Below the pieces are notes generated by a model, which was not told the origin of the DNA, ran no database searches, and saw only the letters and a list, made by a program, of their open reading frames with translations. A DNA stretch of 64,000 bases from the NCBI GenBank assembly GCA_900554325.1, contig USHA01000002.1:1-64000 (forward strand). Reading direction: 5' to 3'. Position 1 is the first letter of the stretch, and each line of letters begins with the position of its first letter. Positions 51,306 to 60,179 of the stretch are shown in pieces. The position numbers and the translations under genes were made by a program. This DNA is from an uncultured Collinsella sp. (GTDB taxonomy: Bacteria; Actinomycetota; Coriobacteriia; Coriobacteriales; Coriobacteriaceae).

Positions 51306-51341
51306 CGGAGCCGTGAACATACCTGCTCATATGCGGCTCCG
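51306..51341 (-). promoter_or_regulatory. Leader hairpin at the stop of the small leader ORF
   Basis: CGGAGCCG / CGGCTCCG (8 bp perfect, 20-nt loop) in the 5' leader of the dehydratase-like gene. The leader ORF's stop codon lies in its loop just after the 5' arm, so a ribosome finishing the ORF would disrupt it. A second hairpin, CGCCGC-GTT-GCGGCG, lies inside the ORF. Confidence 0.45.
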
Positions 51342-51395
51342 AGCCATATACAGGGCGCGCGCCGCAACGCGGCGAATATATGTCGTCTGCGGCAT
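51327..51395 (-). CDS. Possible 22-residue leader peptide
   Basis: The ORF encodes MPQTTYIRRVAARALYMARS followed by RI. An excellent ribosome site AAAGGAGG stands seven to eight bases before the ATG, stronger than many in the window, which argues for translation. Arginine is enriched (five or more of 22). It ends about 160 bases before the dehydratase-like gene. It may be an attenuation leader or a tiny protein. Confidence 0.45.
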   Translation of the reverse strand: MPQTTYIRRVAARALYMARSRI

Positions 51396-51431
51396 GTGCG
51401 CACCCTCCTTTACAAGATAAGGTCAACTATA

Positions 51432-51463
51432 TCAACGGTCATCGAACATGCGAACACCGTTGA
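51432..51463 (-). promoter_or_regulatory. Inverted repeat upstream of the dehydratase-like gene
   Basis: TCAACGGT (51432-51439) and ACCGTTGA (51456-51463), 16 bp apart, lie just ahead of the leader ORF's ribosome site in an AT-rich stretch. This is a candidate operator. The remaining 130 bp up to modC contain no recognised gene. Confidence 0.4.
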
Positions 51464-51596
51464 CATTCGTACGACAGCGTCGTGTGCCGTAGTTTAATAA
51501 ATATTTATCTTGATTGATAAGAGTTTGTCATCCCTCATTCGGCGAGCGGCAAGACAAAGCCGCCAAGGCTTATATCCCCGACGGCATTACCCGGCG

Positions 51597-52667
51597 CTAT
51601 CGACAAACCAAATGGATCCTACTCGCATCGAAGTGCATGCGCAGCGTCTCGCCTGCTTGCGGCAGCTCGTCGACAGGCACGCCCACCTTATTGACCTTCC
51701 ACTGCAGACGCGTGGGCGCATCAGCACGCGGCACGTCCAGGAGCACCAGCCGCTCAAAGCGTGAATCACTCACACGGGCCACGTGCAAATCGTAGCTGTT
51801 ACGGCCCCGCTCCGCGCGGTTGTCAACATGGAAGTAGCTTGCGCGAATACCCAGGTACGCCACATTATCGGGAACCGCGCGACCCACGTTAAAGGTCATG
51901 CCCCAATCGAGGGCCTCGATCTCCTGGGGCCCAATCTTGCGCGCCCGGCTTGTGTTCTTGCAGCCCGTCAAGCGCAGCGCCGCCAGCGTCTGCGGGCGGC
52001 GGACCACGTCCTCGACGGAGCCGATCTCCTCAACATGCCCGTCGTGCATCACGCAGATGCGCTGGCAGAGGCGGCATGCTTCGTCGATGTCGTGGCTCAC
52101 GTAGAGCACGGTACGGTTGCACACATCGAACAGGTCGAGCATGTTCTGTTCGAGGGCACTCTTAAGATACGCATCGAGTGCGCTCATGGGCTCGTCGAAC
52201 ATAAAAATGCCCGGATGCGCCGCCACCATGCGCGCAAGCGCCACACGTTGCTGCTGACCGCCCGAGAGTCGCGCGGGATAGCGGTCGGCAAAATAGGCCA
52301 GGCCAAAAATGCCCAGGTAGCGTTCGGCAAGCTTTTTGCGCGCCGCGGCGTCGCCCGCGTCCTTTACGCCGGCACATACGTTATCGGCCACCGTCATGTT
52401 GGGAAACAGCTGATAGTTTTGGAACAGCAGGGCGCATTTTCGCTCCTGGGGCGACAGGTTGATGCCCGCCGCAGAGTCAAAAAAGGTCACGCCGTTGACG
52501 ACGATCTTGCCCTCGTCGGGCGTCTCCACACCGGCAATGCAGCGCAAGGTGCAGCTCTTGCCACATCCGGAGGCACCGAGCAGCGCCACACGCTCCTCGC
52601 CGGCCTCAAGCTGCATGTCGAGCATAAACCCGGGATAGTGCTTTTTGATATCCAAAACGAGTGACAT
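51597..52667 (-). CDS. modC: Molybdate ABC transporter ATP-binding protein
   Basis: A 356-residue ABC ATPase. Walker A is GASGCGKSC (the usual final T replaced by C after the invariant Lys-Ser), the signature is LSGGQQQR, Walker B is IFMFDEPMSALD and the H-loop is LYVSHDIDEA. A C-terminal part of about 125 residues resembles the MOP/TOBE-type regulatory domain. ATG 52667 lies three bases after the modB stop with GGGAGG upstream. It forms an importer with ModB and ModA. Confidence 0.9.
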   Translation of the reverse strand: MSLVLDIKKHYPGFMLDMQLEAGEERVALLGASGCGKSCTLRCIAGVETPDEGKIVVNGVTFFDSAAGINLSPQERKCALLFQNYQLFPNMTVADNVCAGVKDAGDAAARKKLAERYLGIFGLAYFADRYPARLSGGQQQRVALARMVAAHPGIFMFDEPMSALDAYLKSALEQNMLDLFDVCNRTVLYVSHDIDEACRLCQRICVMHDGHVEEIGSVEDVVRRPQTLAALRLTGCKNTSRARKIGPQEIEALDWGMTFNVGRAVPDNVAYLGIRASYFHVDNRAERGRNSYDLHVARVSDSRFERLVLLDVPRADAPTRLQWKVNKVGVPVDELPQAGETLRMHFDASRIHLVCR

Positions 52668-52670
52668 GAC

Positions 52671-54113
52671 CTATCGACCTCCCTGCGGCGCCGCATCATC
52701 GCGCATAAGCTCAGTCAGCGCCTCGCGATCGATACGCAAGGCATCGCCGCCCGCCGGGTCAAGCGAATCGCCCTGTCCGGCGAGATCTTTGGCCCGTTTG
52801 CGCTCCGCACGGGAAAGGCCCCGCTCGCGATACTTTTGCGAATGAGCGGTGTACATGTTGATGAACAGGATGACCAGGAAGCTGAACACGATCACGACGA
52901 CGACCCAAAAGAGAGCCACCGACGTGTTGCCTCCCATCCACTCAAAGTAGATGGCGATGGGGATGGTCTGCGTAATACCGGCGTAGTTGCCCGCAAAGAA
53001 CAGGGTGCAGCCAAACTCGCCCATCGCGCGGGCAAAGGCGAGCACCGTGCCGGCGGCAATCGAGGGCCAGCCGAGCGGCATCATAAGCTTGGTAAAGATG
53101 CGACGCTCTGACCAGCCCAGTGTGCGCGCCGCATCGAGCATCTGCGTGTCGAGGCTCTCGAAGGCTCCGAGCGCCGTACGGTAGACCAGGGGGAACGACA
53201 CCACCACGGCAGAGATTACCGCCGCCGGCCACGTAAAGACGATCGAGACGCCGTGCGCGATAAGCCACCGACCGACCCCGGTCGAGCGGCCAAACAACAT
53301 GAGGAGCAGAAAGCCGCAGACCGTGGGCGGCAGCACCATGGGAATGGTAAAGACCGAGTCGAGCAGGCCCTTGATGCGACTCGAGGTACCCATGGTCTTC
53401 CACGCGGCAAACAGGCCCAGCGCAAAGGAGATCAGCAGGGCAAGGCCGCTCGTTTTTATGGACACCCAAAACGGTCGGTAGTCGATGTCGCCCAAAAAGG
53501 AGGCCAGAGAGGTCAAGGGCCCCTGCTCATCCCGCAGCACGACAGACGATGCCTCTACCATGTGAGCGCTATCAAGCCAACGCGCGCCGCCCTTGGCATC
53601 ACCCGAGGCTGATGCAATCACCACATAGCGGTCCCCATCCGCACCGCGCTCGTCAAAGCCATAGGTATACCCGCCGGATTCAAACGTTGTTTCCGCCGTG
53701 ACATACCAAGGAAGATCCACGTCCCCTAGCTGCGCACCTCCCATGCAGTTTGCGCTGTCGAGCTTACAGACGAGGGCCTTGAGACCCGATACGCACTCGT
53801 TGTCCTGCGGATCCAATCCATACCTCTCGACCGCCTTGGGCGATATCCACACCACAACGCGATCGGCAGCAGGCGCCACCACAAGGCCCGCGTCCTCGTC
53901 AACGGGAAACCGGTAGCCCTCAGGCTGGCCCTCCATGGCACGAGCAGTCCCCTTGGCCAGCCGCTCAAAACCCTCGATCCCATAGGAAAGCCCATGGGCG
54001 GTCGCAGCAACCTGGGCCCCGTCCTCAGCGTCCCCAGCAAACGCAAATCCCGGCACCCAGCAAAGCGCGAAGGTCAAAGCACAGGCGACAAGCATGCGGA
54101 ATCTATTAAGCAC
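52671..54113 (-). CDS. modB: Molybdate ABC permease with an added exported domain
   Basis: A 480-residue protein, twice the normal ModB length. A signal-type hydrophobic N-terminus (about 6-26) is followed by about 185 extracellular residues with cysteines 107, 116 and 123. The ModB core follows from about 213: PFWVSIKTSGLALLISFALG, the EAA loop LDAARTLGWSERRIFTKLMMPLG, and GEFGCTLFFAGNYAGITQT. A basic tail of about 60 residues follows. GTG 54113 has GGAG six bases upstream. The extra domain is not one I recognise. Confidence 0.88.
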   Translation of the reverse strand: MLNRFRMLVACALTFALCWVPGFAFAGDAEDGAQVAATAHGLSYGIEGFERLAKGTARAMEGQPEGYRFPVDEDAGLVVAPAADRVVVWISPKAVERYGLDPQDNECVSGLKALVCKLDSANCMGGAQLGDVDLPWYVTAETTFESGGYTYGFDERGADGDRYVVIASASGDAKGGARWLDSAHMVEASSVVLRDEQGPLTSLASFLGDIDYRPFWVSIKTSGLALLISFALGLFAAWKTMGTSSRIKGLLDSVFTIPMVLPPTVCGFLLLMLFGRSTGVGRWLIAHGVSIVFTWPAAVISAVVVSFPLVYRTALGAFESLDTQMLDAARTLGWSERRIFTKLMMPLGWPSIAAGTVLAFARAMGEFGCTLFFAGNYAGITQTIPIAIYFEWMGGNTSVALFWVVVVIVFSFLVILFINMYTAHSQKYRERGLSRAERKRAKDLAGQGDSLDPAGGDALRIDREALTELMRDDAAPQGGR

Positions 54114-54181
54114 GAAAAGCTCCAAGCGAATACAAGGACGGAGTGAAACACAAAACGATGGAATTATCGCGCCAAGCCGCA

Positions 54182-55054
54182 CTACGCGGAAAGCTCAAAG
54201 CCGTACTTGGCCCAAATCTTCTGAGCCTTCTTGTTAGTCAGGCAGAAGTCGATGAACGCCTTGGCCTCGTCGGCGTGCTCGGAGCTCTCGGCAACGGCAC
54301 CCGGGTACACGATGGGCTTGTGCGAGTCCTCGGGGCACACGAAGGCCTCCTCGATGCCGTCGTAGCGGTAGATGTCGGAGCTGTAGACAAAACCGGCCAC
54401 GCAGTCGCCTGTGGACACATAGGCAGCTGCGGTGCCCACTTTATCGGCCAGCGCGACCTTGTCGGCGATCTCGGGAGTATACTCGCCGTCGTCGCCCTCG
54501 GTGCCGGTGTAGAGGCCCACGGAGGCCAGAGCCTGGTTGGCGTACTTTCCGGCGGGAACGGTCTTGGCGTCGCCGATGGCAATCTTGCCGTCCAGATTCG
54601 CGACGTCGGCGATGGCCTCGACCTTGGTGTCGGAGCCCTCGGCGCGAATGATCACGAGGTCGTTGACGAACATATCCTCACGGGTGTCGGCGTCGACGAG
54701 CTCGGCGGCCTCGGCGTCGTCCATGGTGCCCTTGGAAGCCGTGATGAGCACGTCGACGGCGGCACCGGCGCGCATCTGCTCAACAAGGTCGCCAGACGCC
54801 TTAAACTGCGTGTCGGCAAAGGTGGTGCCGGTCTGCTCGGTGTAGAGCTCCTGAACCTCGGGCAGGGCCTTCTCGAGCGAGTTGGCGGCAAAGACCTGCA
54901 GCTCGACAGCTTTCTTGGAAGATGCCTTAGCAGAACCGGCATCGGATCCGGCCGGCTCGGACGTCTTGCTGCCCGAACAGCCGGCAAGACCAAGGCCGGC
55001 AGCGGCGACAGCAGAAAGCGAAACGAATCCGCGGCGAGAAACCATATCGAACAT
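54182..55054 (-). CDS. modA: Molybdate-binding lipoprotein
   Basis: A 290-residue solute-binding protein. The lipobox GLAGC follows an arginine-rich signal (MVSRRGFVSLSAVAAAGL; the twin Arg could also suit Tat). Motifs fit ModA: VFAANSLEKALPEVQELY, FKASGDLVEQMRAGAAVDVLITAS, and AIGDAKTVPAGKYANQAL. ATG 55054 has AAAGGG six bases upstream, and the TTG in frame before it is less likely. It is the first gene of modABC, 68 bp ahead of modB. Confidence 0.93.
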   Translation of the reverse strand: MFDMVSRRGFVSLSAVAAAGLGLAGCSGSKTSEPAGSDAGSAKASSKKAVELQVFAANSLEKALPEVQELYTEQTGTTFADTQFKASGDLVEQMRAGAAVDVLITASKGTMDDAEAAELVDADTREDMFVNDLVIIRAEGSDTKVEAIADVANLDGKIAIGDAKTVPAGKYANQALASVGLYTGTEGDDGEYTPEIADKVALADKVGTAAAYVSTGDCVAGFVYSSDIYRYDGIEEAFVCPEDSHKPIVYPGAVAESSEHADEAKAFIDFCLTNKKAQKIWAKYGFELSA

Positions 55055-55114
55055 GTTCAACCCTTTCGAACGCTATGCCCGGGCACCCCGCCGCGGGCTT
55101 TAATCTGCAATCAG

Positions 55115-55167
55115 ATTATACTTCTGCGCGAATAATGATAGTGAGATATTATTCTCGTCAGAGAATA
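55115..55167 (-). promoter_or_regulatory. modA promoter with nested inverted repeats
   Basis: On the minus strand TATAAT at 55115-55120 gives a leader of about 55 nt. Just upstream are two overlapping operators: GAATAAT-N11-ATTATTC (55130-55154) and TATTCTC-N4-GAGAATA (55150-55167). They lie where a repressor or activator would contact the -35 region. They do not match the classical ModE site. Confidence 0.55.
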
Positions 55168-55206
55168 TAGTTTCAAGTTACCGTGCACCTCGGCGTCGAT
55201 TCAGCG

Positions 55207-55244
55207 GAAAACAAAGGCGGAGCAGCCGTTCAGGTCGCCCCGCC
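55207..55244 (-). terminator. Terminator of mogA
   Basis: On the minus strand GGCGGGGC / GCTCCGCC (8 bp, one G-U) with a 13-nt loop is followed by TTTGTTTT, 14 bp past the mogA stop. It separates the moeA-mogA transcript from modABC. Confidence 0.75.
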
Positions 55245-55257
55245 GCAGGTAAACCGC

Positions 55258-55737
55258 TTAGTTGGTATGTCCACCGCCCGCCGTCATTTGGGCCGCATGC
55301 TCCAGCTGGTCGCTCACGGCCTCCCAGCTTTCGCGGGCGGCTTTCGTAGATCCCGGAAAATTGATGACAAGCGTATGCCCACGCTGCATGCACACGGCGC
55401 GCGAGAGCATGGCGCGGCGCGTCTTGGTCATCGAGTACGCACGAATTGCCTCGGCAATGCCCGGCACATCGCGGTCGCAGACGGCACGCGTCGCCTCGGG
55501 TGTCACGTCGCGCATCGAAAGCCCCGTGCCGCCGCAGGTGAGCACGACATTGGCGTGGCACTCATCGGCGGCTTCCACAATGGCATCACCGATCTCGCTG
55601 ACGTCGTCGCGCACGACCACATGTGAGGCGACCGTCCAGCCCTGTGCCTCGATAAGTTCCTCGAGTGCGGCTCCGGCCTCATCCTGCAAAAGATCGCGTG
55701 TGTCCGAGCACGTCACGATCGAAATCTTCAACTCCAT
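55258..55737 (-). CDS. mogA: Molybdopterin adenylyltransferase (MogA/MoaB family)
   Basis: A 159-residue enzyme that adenylates molybdopterin before molybdenum insertion. IVTCSDTRDLLQDEAG, LTCGGTGLSMRDVTPEAT and VINFPGSTKAARESW are the family's substrate-binding loops. ATG 55737 follows GGAGG by six bases; the frame opens 93 bases upstream inside moeA without a site. It lies 10 bp after moeA. Confidence 0.93.
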   Translation of the reverse strand: MELKISIVTCSDTRDLLQDEAGAALEELIEAQGWTVASHVVVRDDVSEIGDAIVEAADECHANVVLTCGGTGLSMRDVTPEATRAVCDRDVPGIAEAIRAYSMTKTRRAMLSRAVCMQRGHTLVINFPGSTKAARESWEAVSDQLEHAAQMTAGGGHTN

Positions 55738-55747
55738 AGCGTTCCTC

Positions 55748-57010
55748 CTATAGCGCCGTTCCCTCGGGCAGGTCGACGCGCACGACATCCACGACGTCGC
55801 CCGCCTTGAGCTCGCACGGTCCTTCGTCAATACGCAGCAGGCAGTTGGCCCGCTGCATCGTGCCGAGCAGCGCCGAATTCTGCGTCTTGGCCTCGGTCAC
55901 CAACAGCTCACCGGTCTCGGGGTCGCGCAAAACCGTGGCGCGATCGAAGAAGCGGCGATGCTGTCGCTTTTTCACGCCGTGCGTGAGCGTCGCCTGCTGC
56001 ACGGGACGCACGCCCTCAGCAAAACCGCGCATCTTGCGGATCGCCGGACGAGCAAGCATCTCAAAGCCCACATACGCCGCCGCGGGATTGCCTGAAAGCC
56101 CCAGGTAGGGCTTACCTCCGAGCAAGCCAAACGTGATGGCCTTGCCGGGGCGCATCGAGATGCGATCGAAGAGCACCTCGCCCTCGCGCTGGACCAGCGC
56201 CGTCACATAGTCGTAGTCGCCCGCCGAGGCACCGCCGCTCGTAATGACAAAGTCGCACTCCTGCACGGCACGATGAACCAGCTCGGCAATCGCCTGCTCA
56301 TCATCGGGCGCAATGCCGTAGAACACGGGCTCGGCGCCGGCATCAAGTGCTTCGGCCATCAACGCCGACGAGTTGGAATCACGAATCTGACCGCGCGCCG
56401 GTACCTTACTCGGTGCGACCAGTTCCGTGCCCAGCGAGATAATGCCCACACGTGGGGCGGCGTGCACCTTCACGCTCGCGTATCCGGCGCTTGCCAGCAG
56501 ACCCGCGCCCGCCGGAGCCACGACCTCGCCGGCGTGCATCACAGCATCGCCGGCATGGGCCTCCTCGGCGGCAGAGCGAACGTTCTCCCCCACCTTGGCC
56601 GGCGCCGAGAACCTCACACGCGAGCCCTCGTTGCCATCGCCATCGAGTACGTCGACGATCTCGTACTTCACCACGGCATCGGCACCTTCGGGCACCGGCG
56701 CGCCCGTCATGATGCGGACGGTCTCGCCCGCGCCGATTGTGCCCTCAAAGACATGGCCCGCGGCCTCGTGTCCTACGACGGAGAGCGTCACCGGAGTGTC
56801 ACCGGCGGCCGCAGCAAGATCGGCTGCGCGCACGGCATACCCGTCCATGGCGCTGTTGGCAAACGGCGAGATGTCGATATCGGCCACCGCGTCCTCGGCC
56901 AAGGGAAGACCGGCGGCCTGCCACACGGGAATCTCGACGAGATCGGTCGGAGCAACGTGCGACAGAACAATCGACTGCGCGTCCTCCAGCGGAATGAGTT
57001 TCTCTGCCAT
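55748..57010 (-). CDS. moeA: Molybdopterin molybdenumtransferase MoeA
   Basis: A 420-residue enzyme inserting molybdenum into adenylated molybdopterin. It has domains I-IV complete: FANSAMDGYAVRA, MTGAPVPEGADAVV, ITSGGASAGDYDYV, SMRPGKAITFGLLGG and GLSGNPAAAYVGFE. ATG 57010 has AGAGG five bases upstream; a GTG two codons earlier is less likely. It forms a unit with mogA and sits upstream of modABC, so cofactor assembly and molybdate uptake are linked. Confidence 0.95.
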   Translation of the reverse strand: MAEKLIPLEDAQSIVLSHVAPTDLVEIPVWQAAGLPLAEDAVADIDISPFANSAMDGYAVRAADLAAAAGDTPVTLSVVGHEAAGHVFEGTIGAGETVRIMTGAPVPEGADAVVKYEIVDVLDGDGNEGSRVRFSAPAKVGENVRSAAEEAHAGDAVMHAGEVVAPAGAGLLASAGYASVKVHAAPRVGIISLGTELVAPSKVPARGQIRDSNSSALMAEALDAGAEPVFYGIAPDDEQAIAELVHRAVQECDFVITSGGASAGDYDYVTALVQREGEVLFDRISMRPGKAITFGLLGGKPYLGLSGNPAAAYVGFEMLARPAIRKMRGFAEGVRPVQQATLTHGVKKRQHRRFFDRATVLRDPETGELLVTEAKTQNSALLGTMQRANCLLRIDEGPCELKAGDVVDVVRVDLPEGTAL

Positions 57011-57220
57011 ATGCACCTCTTAATGCCATGGCGCACAACAGGGGCGCCGATTCTTTATGCTTGTCTCAGTATAATCCCCCGACGCACGACCGCGACTCGG
57101 CCTGCACCCGCAAATACACCTGTCGGTTGCAGGCCGCGAAACAGAATGGAAACCAACCCACCGGCTCGTCGCGTTTACCGCGTTTTATAATGCTTGCGTT
57201 GCAACCTAAAAGAGGAACGT

Positions 57221-58642
57221 ATGGCTCATAACGACAAACCCGAAAGCGCAAACGAAGCGCAGGATCATTCCCAGCCGCTCGACGAAGGCGGTTTTTTCTC
57301 CCTGAACGACGTCATCACGGCAGGCAGGCATCAGCTCACCCGCTCTGAGCATCTCTTGGCTGCCGACACGCGCCGCAACGCTCGCAACCTACTCGCGAGC
57401 GCCAAGTTGCTCGCACTCGTCGTCATCGTCTCGCTCGCCATGGGCGTTGCCGCTTGGGCGTTTTTGGCCTCGCTGAATATCGCCACCGACTATCGCGAGC
57501 ACCATGCGTGGATTTACGCACTGCTTCCCGTTGTGGGCGTTGCCACCGCATGGGTGTACAAAAACCACGGTCTTGCCGCCAAACGCGGTAACAACCTGGT
57601 CATCGACTCCGCTCTGGGCACACGCCTCATCCATATGCGCATGGCCGTCCTCACCTTCGTCTGCTCCACGCTCACGCACCTAACGGGCGGATCGGCCGGT
57701 CGCGAGGGAGCTGCGGTGCAGATTGGCGGCACCATCGCCAGCAACATCTCGAGCCTCGCCCACCTCAAAAAGCATGACCACCACGACCTCATGCTCGCCG
57801 GCATCTCGTCGGCCTTTGGCGCCGTATTCGGTTCGCCCCTTGCCGGCGCGTTCTTTGGCATGGAGATGTGCTTTATCGGCAAAATCGACTACACCGCGGG
57901 CATCTACTGCCTGTTCGCCTCGTTTACCGGCTACTTTACATCGCTTGCCTTGGGAACCGAGTACGAGGCGAATGTTATCGCCAGCGTTCCCGCTATGACG
58001 CCCAAAACGGTCGTCATCGTTGTTATCAGCGCCATTATCTTCGGTCTGACGGCACGCCTCTTTGCCTGGTCGGTTCGAACCGTCAAGAGCCTGTACGGTC
58101 GCTTTATCACCAATTACCTCGTTCGCGCACTCATGGGCGCACTCGTGGTTTTGGCCGCCTATGCCCTCCTCGACGCCTGGAACTACGCCGGCCTTTCCAC
58201 GTGGCTTTCCGGCGCCGGATTTGCCGGCAACACCACCCTGGCGGACGCAGCCATCAAGTTGGTCGTCACAGCGCTCACCCTGGGCGCCGGCTTCCAAGGC
58301 GGCGAGGTCACGCCCCTGTTTGGTATCGGTGCGGCGCTCGGCGGCTGGATCGGTTGCCTCGTCGGAATCGATCCCAGCTTTCTGGCGGCTCTCGGCATGC
58401 TCGGCGTGTTCTGCGCCGGCCTTAACGTGCCTATCACCACCTGTATGATGGCCATCGACCTATTCCACGGCACGGCCGCCGGGTTCTTTGTCATCGTGGC
58501 CTTTATCAGCTACCTAACCGGCGGACACCGCGGCGTGTACCCCGCCCAGCGCATCATCTCACCCAAGCGCCGTTCGCTTATTGTGGATGAGGGCGGTACG
58601 GTAGCGGATGCTATCGAGCGCCACAACGACCTGATAGAGTAG
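57221..58642 (+). CDS. ClC-family chloride channel/antiporter
   Basis: A 473-residue membrane protein with about ten to twelve helices. Selectivity-filter motifs are TGGSAGREGAAVQIGG (the gating Glu in GREG is present, pointing to H+/anion exchange) and LGAGFQGGEVTPLFGIGAALG. FGSPLAGAFFGMEM is also typical. There are no CBS domains. An acidic cytoplasmic N-terminus of about 60 residues precedes helix one. ATG 57221 has GAGG five bases upstream. It is divergent from moeA. Confidence 0.92.
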   Translation: MAHNDKPESANEAQDHSQPLDEGGFFSLNDVITAGRHQLTRSEHLLAADTRRNARNLLASAKLLALVVIVSLAMGVAAWAFLASLNIATDYREHHAWIYALLPVVGVATAWVYKNHGLAAKRGNNLVIDSALGTRLIHMRMAVLTFVCSTLTHLTGGSAGREGAAVQIGGTIASNISSLAHLKKHDHHDLMLAGISSAFGAVFGSPLAGAFFGMEMCFIGKIDYTAGIYCLFASFTGYFTSLALGTEYEANVIASVPAMTPKTVVIVVISAIIFGLTARLFAWSVRTVKSLYGRFITNYLVRALMGALVVLAAYALLDAWNYAGLSTWLSGAGFAGNTTLADAAIKLVVTALTLGAGFQGGEVTPLFGIGAALGGWIGCLVGIDPSFLAALGMLGVFCAGLNVPITTCMMAIDLFHGTAAGFFVIVAFISYLTGGHRGVYPAQRIISPKRRSLIVDEGGTVADAIERHNDLIE

Positions 58643-58729
58643 ACGTAAATATTCGCCGTGCAGCCACAATCGGGGGCAATTCGACCTGAACGCGACCGCA
58701 CTGTCATGTCACACGCCGGGAGTCGCCCC

Positions 58730-59692
58730 ATGCACGCAACTGATTTTGGTCGCACGCTCATCATCGCCAACCCCGCCGCCCAGTCGGGTGCGGCGCGCGA
58801 AGTTGCCGAGCGCCTGCAGCGCTTTTTGGACATGACCGCGCGCTCATCCCAGTTTGATCTGGTGCTGACCGAGCGCATAGGACATGCCAAGGAACTTGCC
58901 GCACGGGCCCAGGGCTACCGCACGGTTATCGCACTCGGCGGCGACGGAGTGATCCACGAGGTCGTCAATGGACTCATGACGCAGGATGAGGCGGTCCGTC
59001 CCGCCCTTGCCGTCCTGCCCGTAGGCTCCGGCAACGATTTTGCCCAAACGCTCGGTATCGACGATTTCTCCGGCAAGGATTTTGGCGCGCTACTCACCTG
59101 TGAGCTGCAGCACCAGGATATCGGACGCATTCGCTCATGGAACCCCGCAAACGGCAGCGGCGAGGCTACCGTTGAGTACTACGACCAAACGCTTTCGGTC
59201 GGCATCGATGCCGCCATCGGCCTGGGCACCACCGAGCTGCGAAAAAAGACCGGCTTGACGGGCGCTCCGCTCTACACCCTCTCGGGACTTGAGCAGTTTG
59301 GTCTGCGCTACCGCAACTACCCCATGACCATTAGCTTTGATGGCGCGCCAGCCGAGCGCGTGCGCGCGATTATCATGGCGATTCAGCTGGGCCCCACCTA
59401 TGGTTCGGGCTATCGCATCTGTCCCGACGCCAACCCGTGCGACGGCATCCTCGACGTTTGCTACGCCTGCGGCCCCGTCCCCCGTGCGGTCGCCCTGCCT
59501 ATGTTCCTTTCGGCAAAGGACGGCCACCATACCAAGCTGCCGCCGGTTCGCATGCGTCGTTGCCGTCATGCCGAGCTTACCTTTGAGGAGCCCGACTACC
59601 CCATTCAGGCCGACGGCGAGCCCATCGTCGCCTCGCGCATCGAGATGGACATCCTTCCCGCCGTTCTCGAGGTCTGGCACCCAACCCGCTAA
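58730..59692 (+). CDS. Diacylglycerol-kinase-family lipid kinase
   Basis: A 320-residue DAGK-catalytic-domain protein (YegS/DgkB/sphingosine-kinase superfamily). LIIANPAAQSG begins the domain, VIALGGDGVIHEVVNGL is the GGDG nucleotide motif and AVLPVGSGNDFAQTLG follows. The C-terminal beta-sandwich ends IQADGEPIVA. ATG 58730 has GGGAG seven bases upstream; ATG 58706 and GTG 58658 are weaker. It is on the same strand as the ClC gene, 87 bp away. The lipid substrate is unknown. Confidence 0.9.
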   Translation: MHATDFGRTLIIANPAAQSGAAREVAERLQRFLDMTARSSQFDLVLTERIGHAKELAARAQGYRTVIALGGDGVIHEVVNGLMTQDEAVRPALAVLPVGSGNDFAQTLGIDDFSGKDFGALLTCELQHQDIGRIRSWNPANGSGEATVEYYDQTLSVGIDAAIGLGTTELRKKTGLTGAPLYTLSGLEQFGLRYRNYPMTISFDGAPAERVRAIIMAIQLGPTYGSGYRICPDANPCDGILDVCYACGPVPRAVALPMFLSAKDGHHTKLPPVRMRRCRHAELTFEEPDYPIQADGEPIVASRIEMDILPAVLEVWHPTR

Positions 59693-59707
59693 CCCCACCT
59701 AAGTTGC

Positions 59708-59762
59708 GGTGAAATAGGGACTGTTTTGCGGCTTTAGCTGCATAAACAGTCCCTATTTCACC
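59708..59762. repeat. REP-like long hairpin with GGGACTG core
   Basis: A 55-nt near-perfect palindrome: 19-bp arm GGTGAAATAGGGACTGTTT and its complement, with an inner TGCGGC-TTTA-GCTGCA stem. It sits between two convergent genes and can terminate in both directions. It shares GGGACWG with the palindromes at 60186 and 16378/16500. Confidence 0.8.
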
Positions 59763-59778
59763 GAACGTATTGAGAAGA

Positions 59779-60159
59779 TCATTCCTCCCCGCCCGGCTTG
59801 CGACGGTTGGCCTTTTTAATCGCGTTGAAGTGCTTGTCGTTGAGCCTGCGCTGGCGCGATCGTTGTGGCACTTTGGTCTTGACACGACGGCGCGGTGGAC
59901 GCCCGCGACGCTCAAGCTCTGCCCTCAGCTTACGCAGACAGCAGCTGCGATTCTGAAACTGACTGCGGCTCTCACGCGCCGTCACGACAATCCCCGTGGG
60001 CCCATGCTTCATGCGCACCGCCGAGTCCGTCGTGTTCACGCCCTGTCCGCCCGGACCCGTCGCGCGAAACACCTGCACCTCGCAATCGCGTGCCAGCTCC
60101 TCGACCGGCATCTCGGCATAGCGCGCATACTCGCGCCATCCCATCTTGCTCTCATCCAT
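59779..60159 (-). CDS. ArfB-like peptidyl-tRNA hydrolase (RF-1 domain rescue factor)
   Basis: A 126-residue protein with the catalytic GGQ in [18 protein letters not shown] and [19 protein letters not shown], as in class I release factors but without codon-recognition domains. The C-terminal tail is strongly basic ([20 protein letters not shown] then RRLNDKHF), fitting insertion in the mRNA channel of stalled ribosomes. GAGGTG is before the ATG. The family assignment to ArfB/YaeJ versus other RF-1-domain proteins is by size and tail. Confidence 0.85.
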   Translation of the reverse strand: MDESKMGWREYARYAEMPVEELARDCEVQVFRATGPGGQGVNTTDSAVRMKHGPTGIVVTARESRSQFQNRSCCLRKLRAELERRGRPPRRRVKTKVPQRSRQRRLNDKHFNAIKKANRRKPGGEE

Positions 60160-60179
60160 AACAACACCTCACCTCATAC

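Noticed and set aside
51530..51596. Possible remnant coding segment downstream of modC
   Set aside because: A plus-strand frame reads ERQDKAAKAYIPDGITRRYR, but it is only about 25 codons, has no start signal and no recognised homologue.
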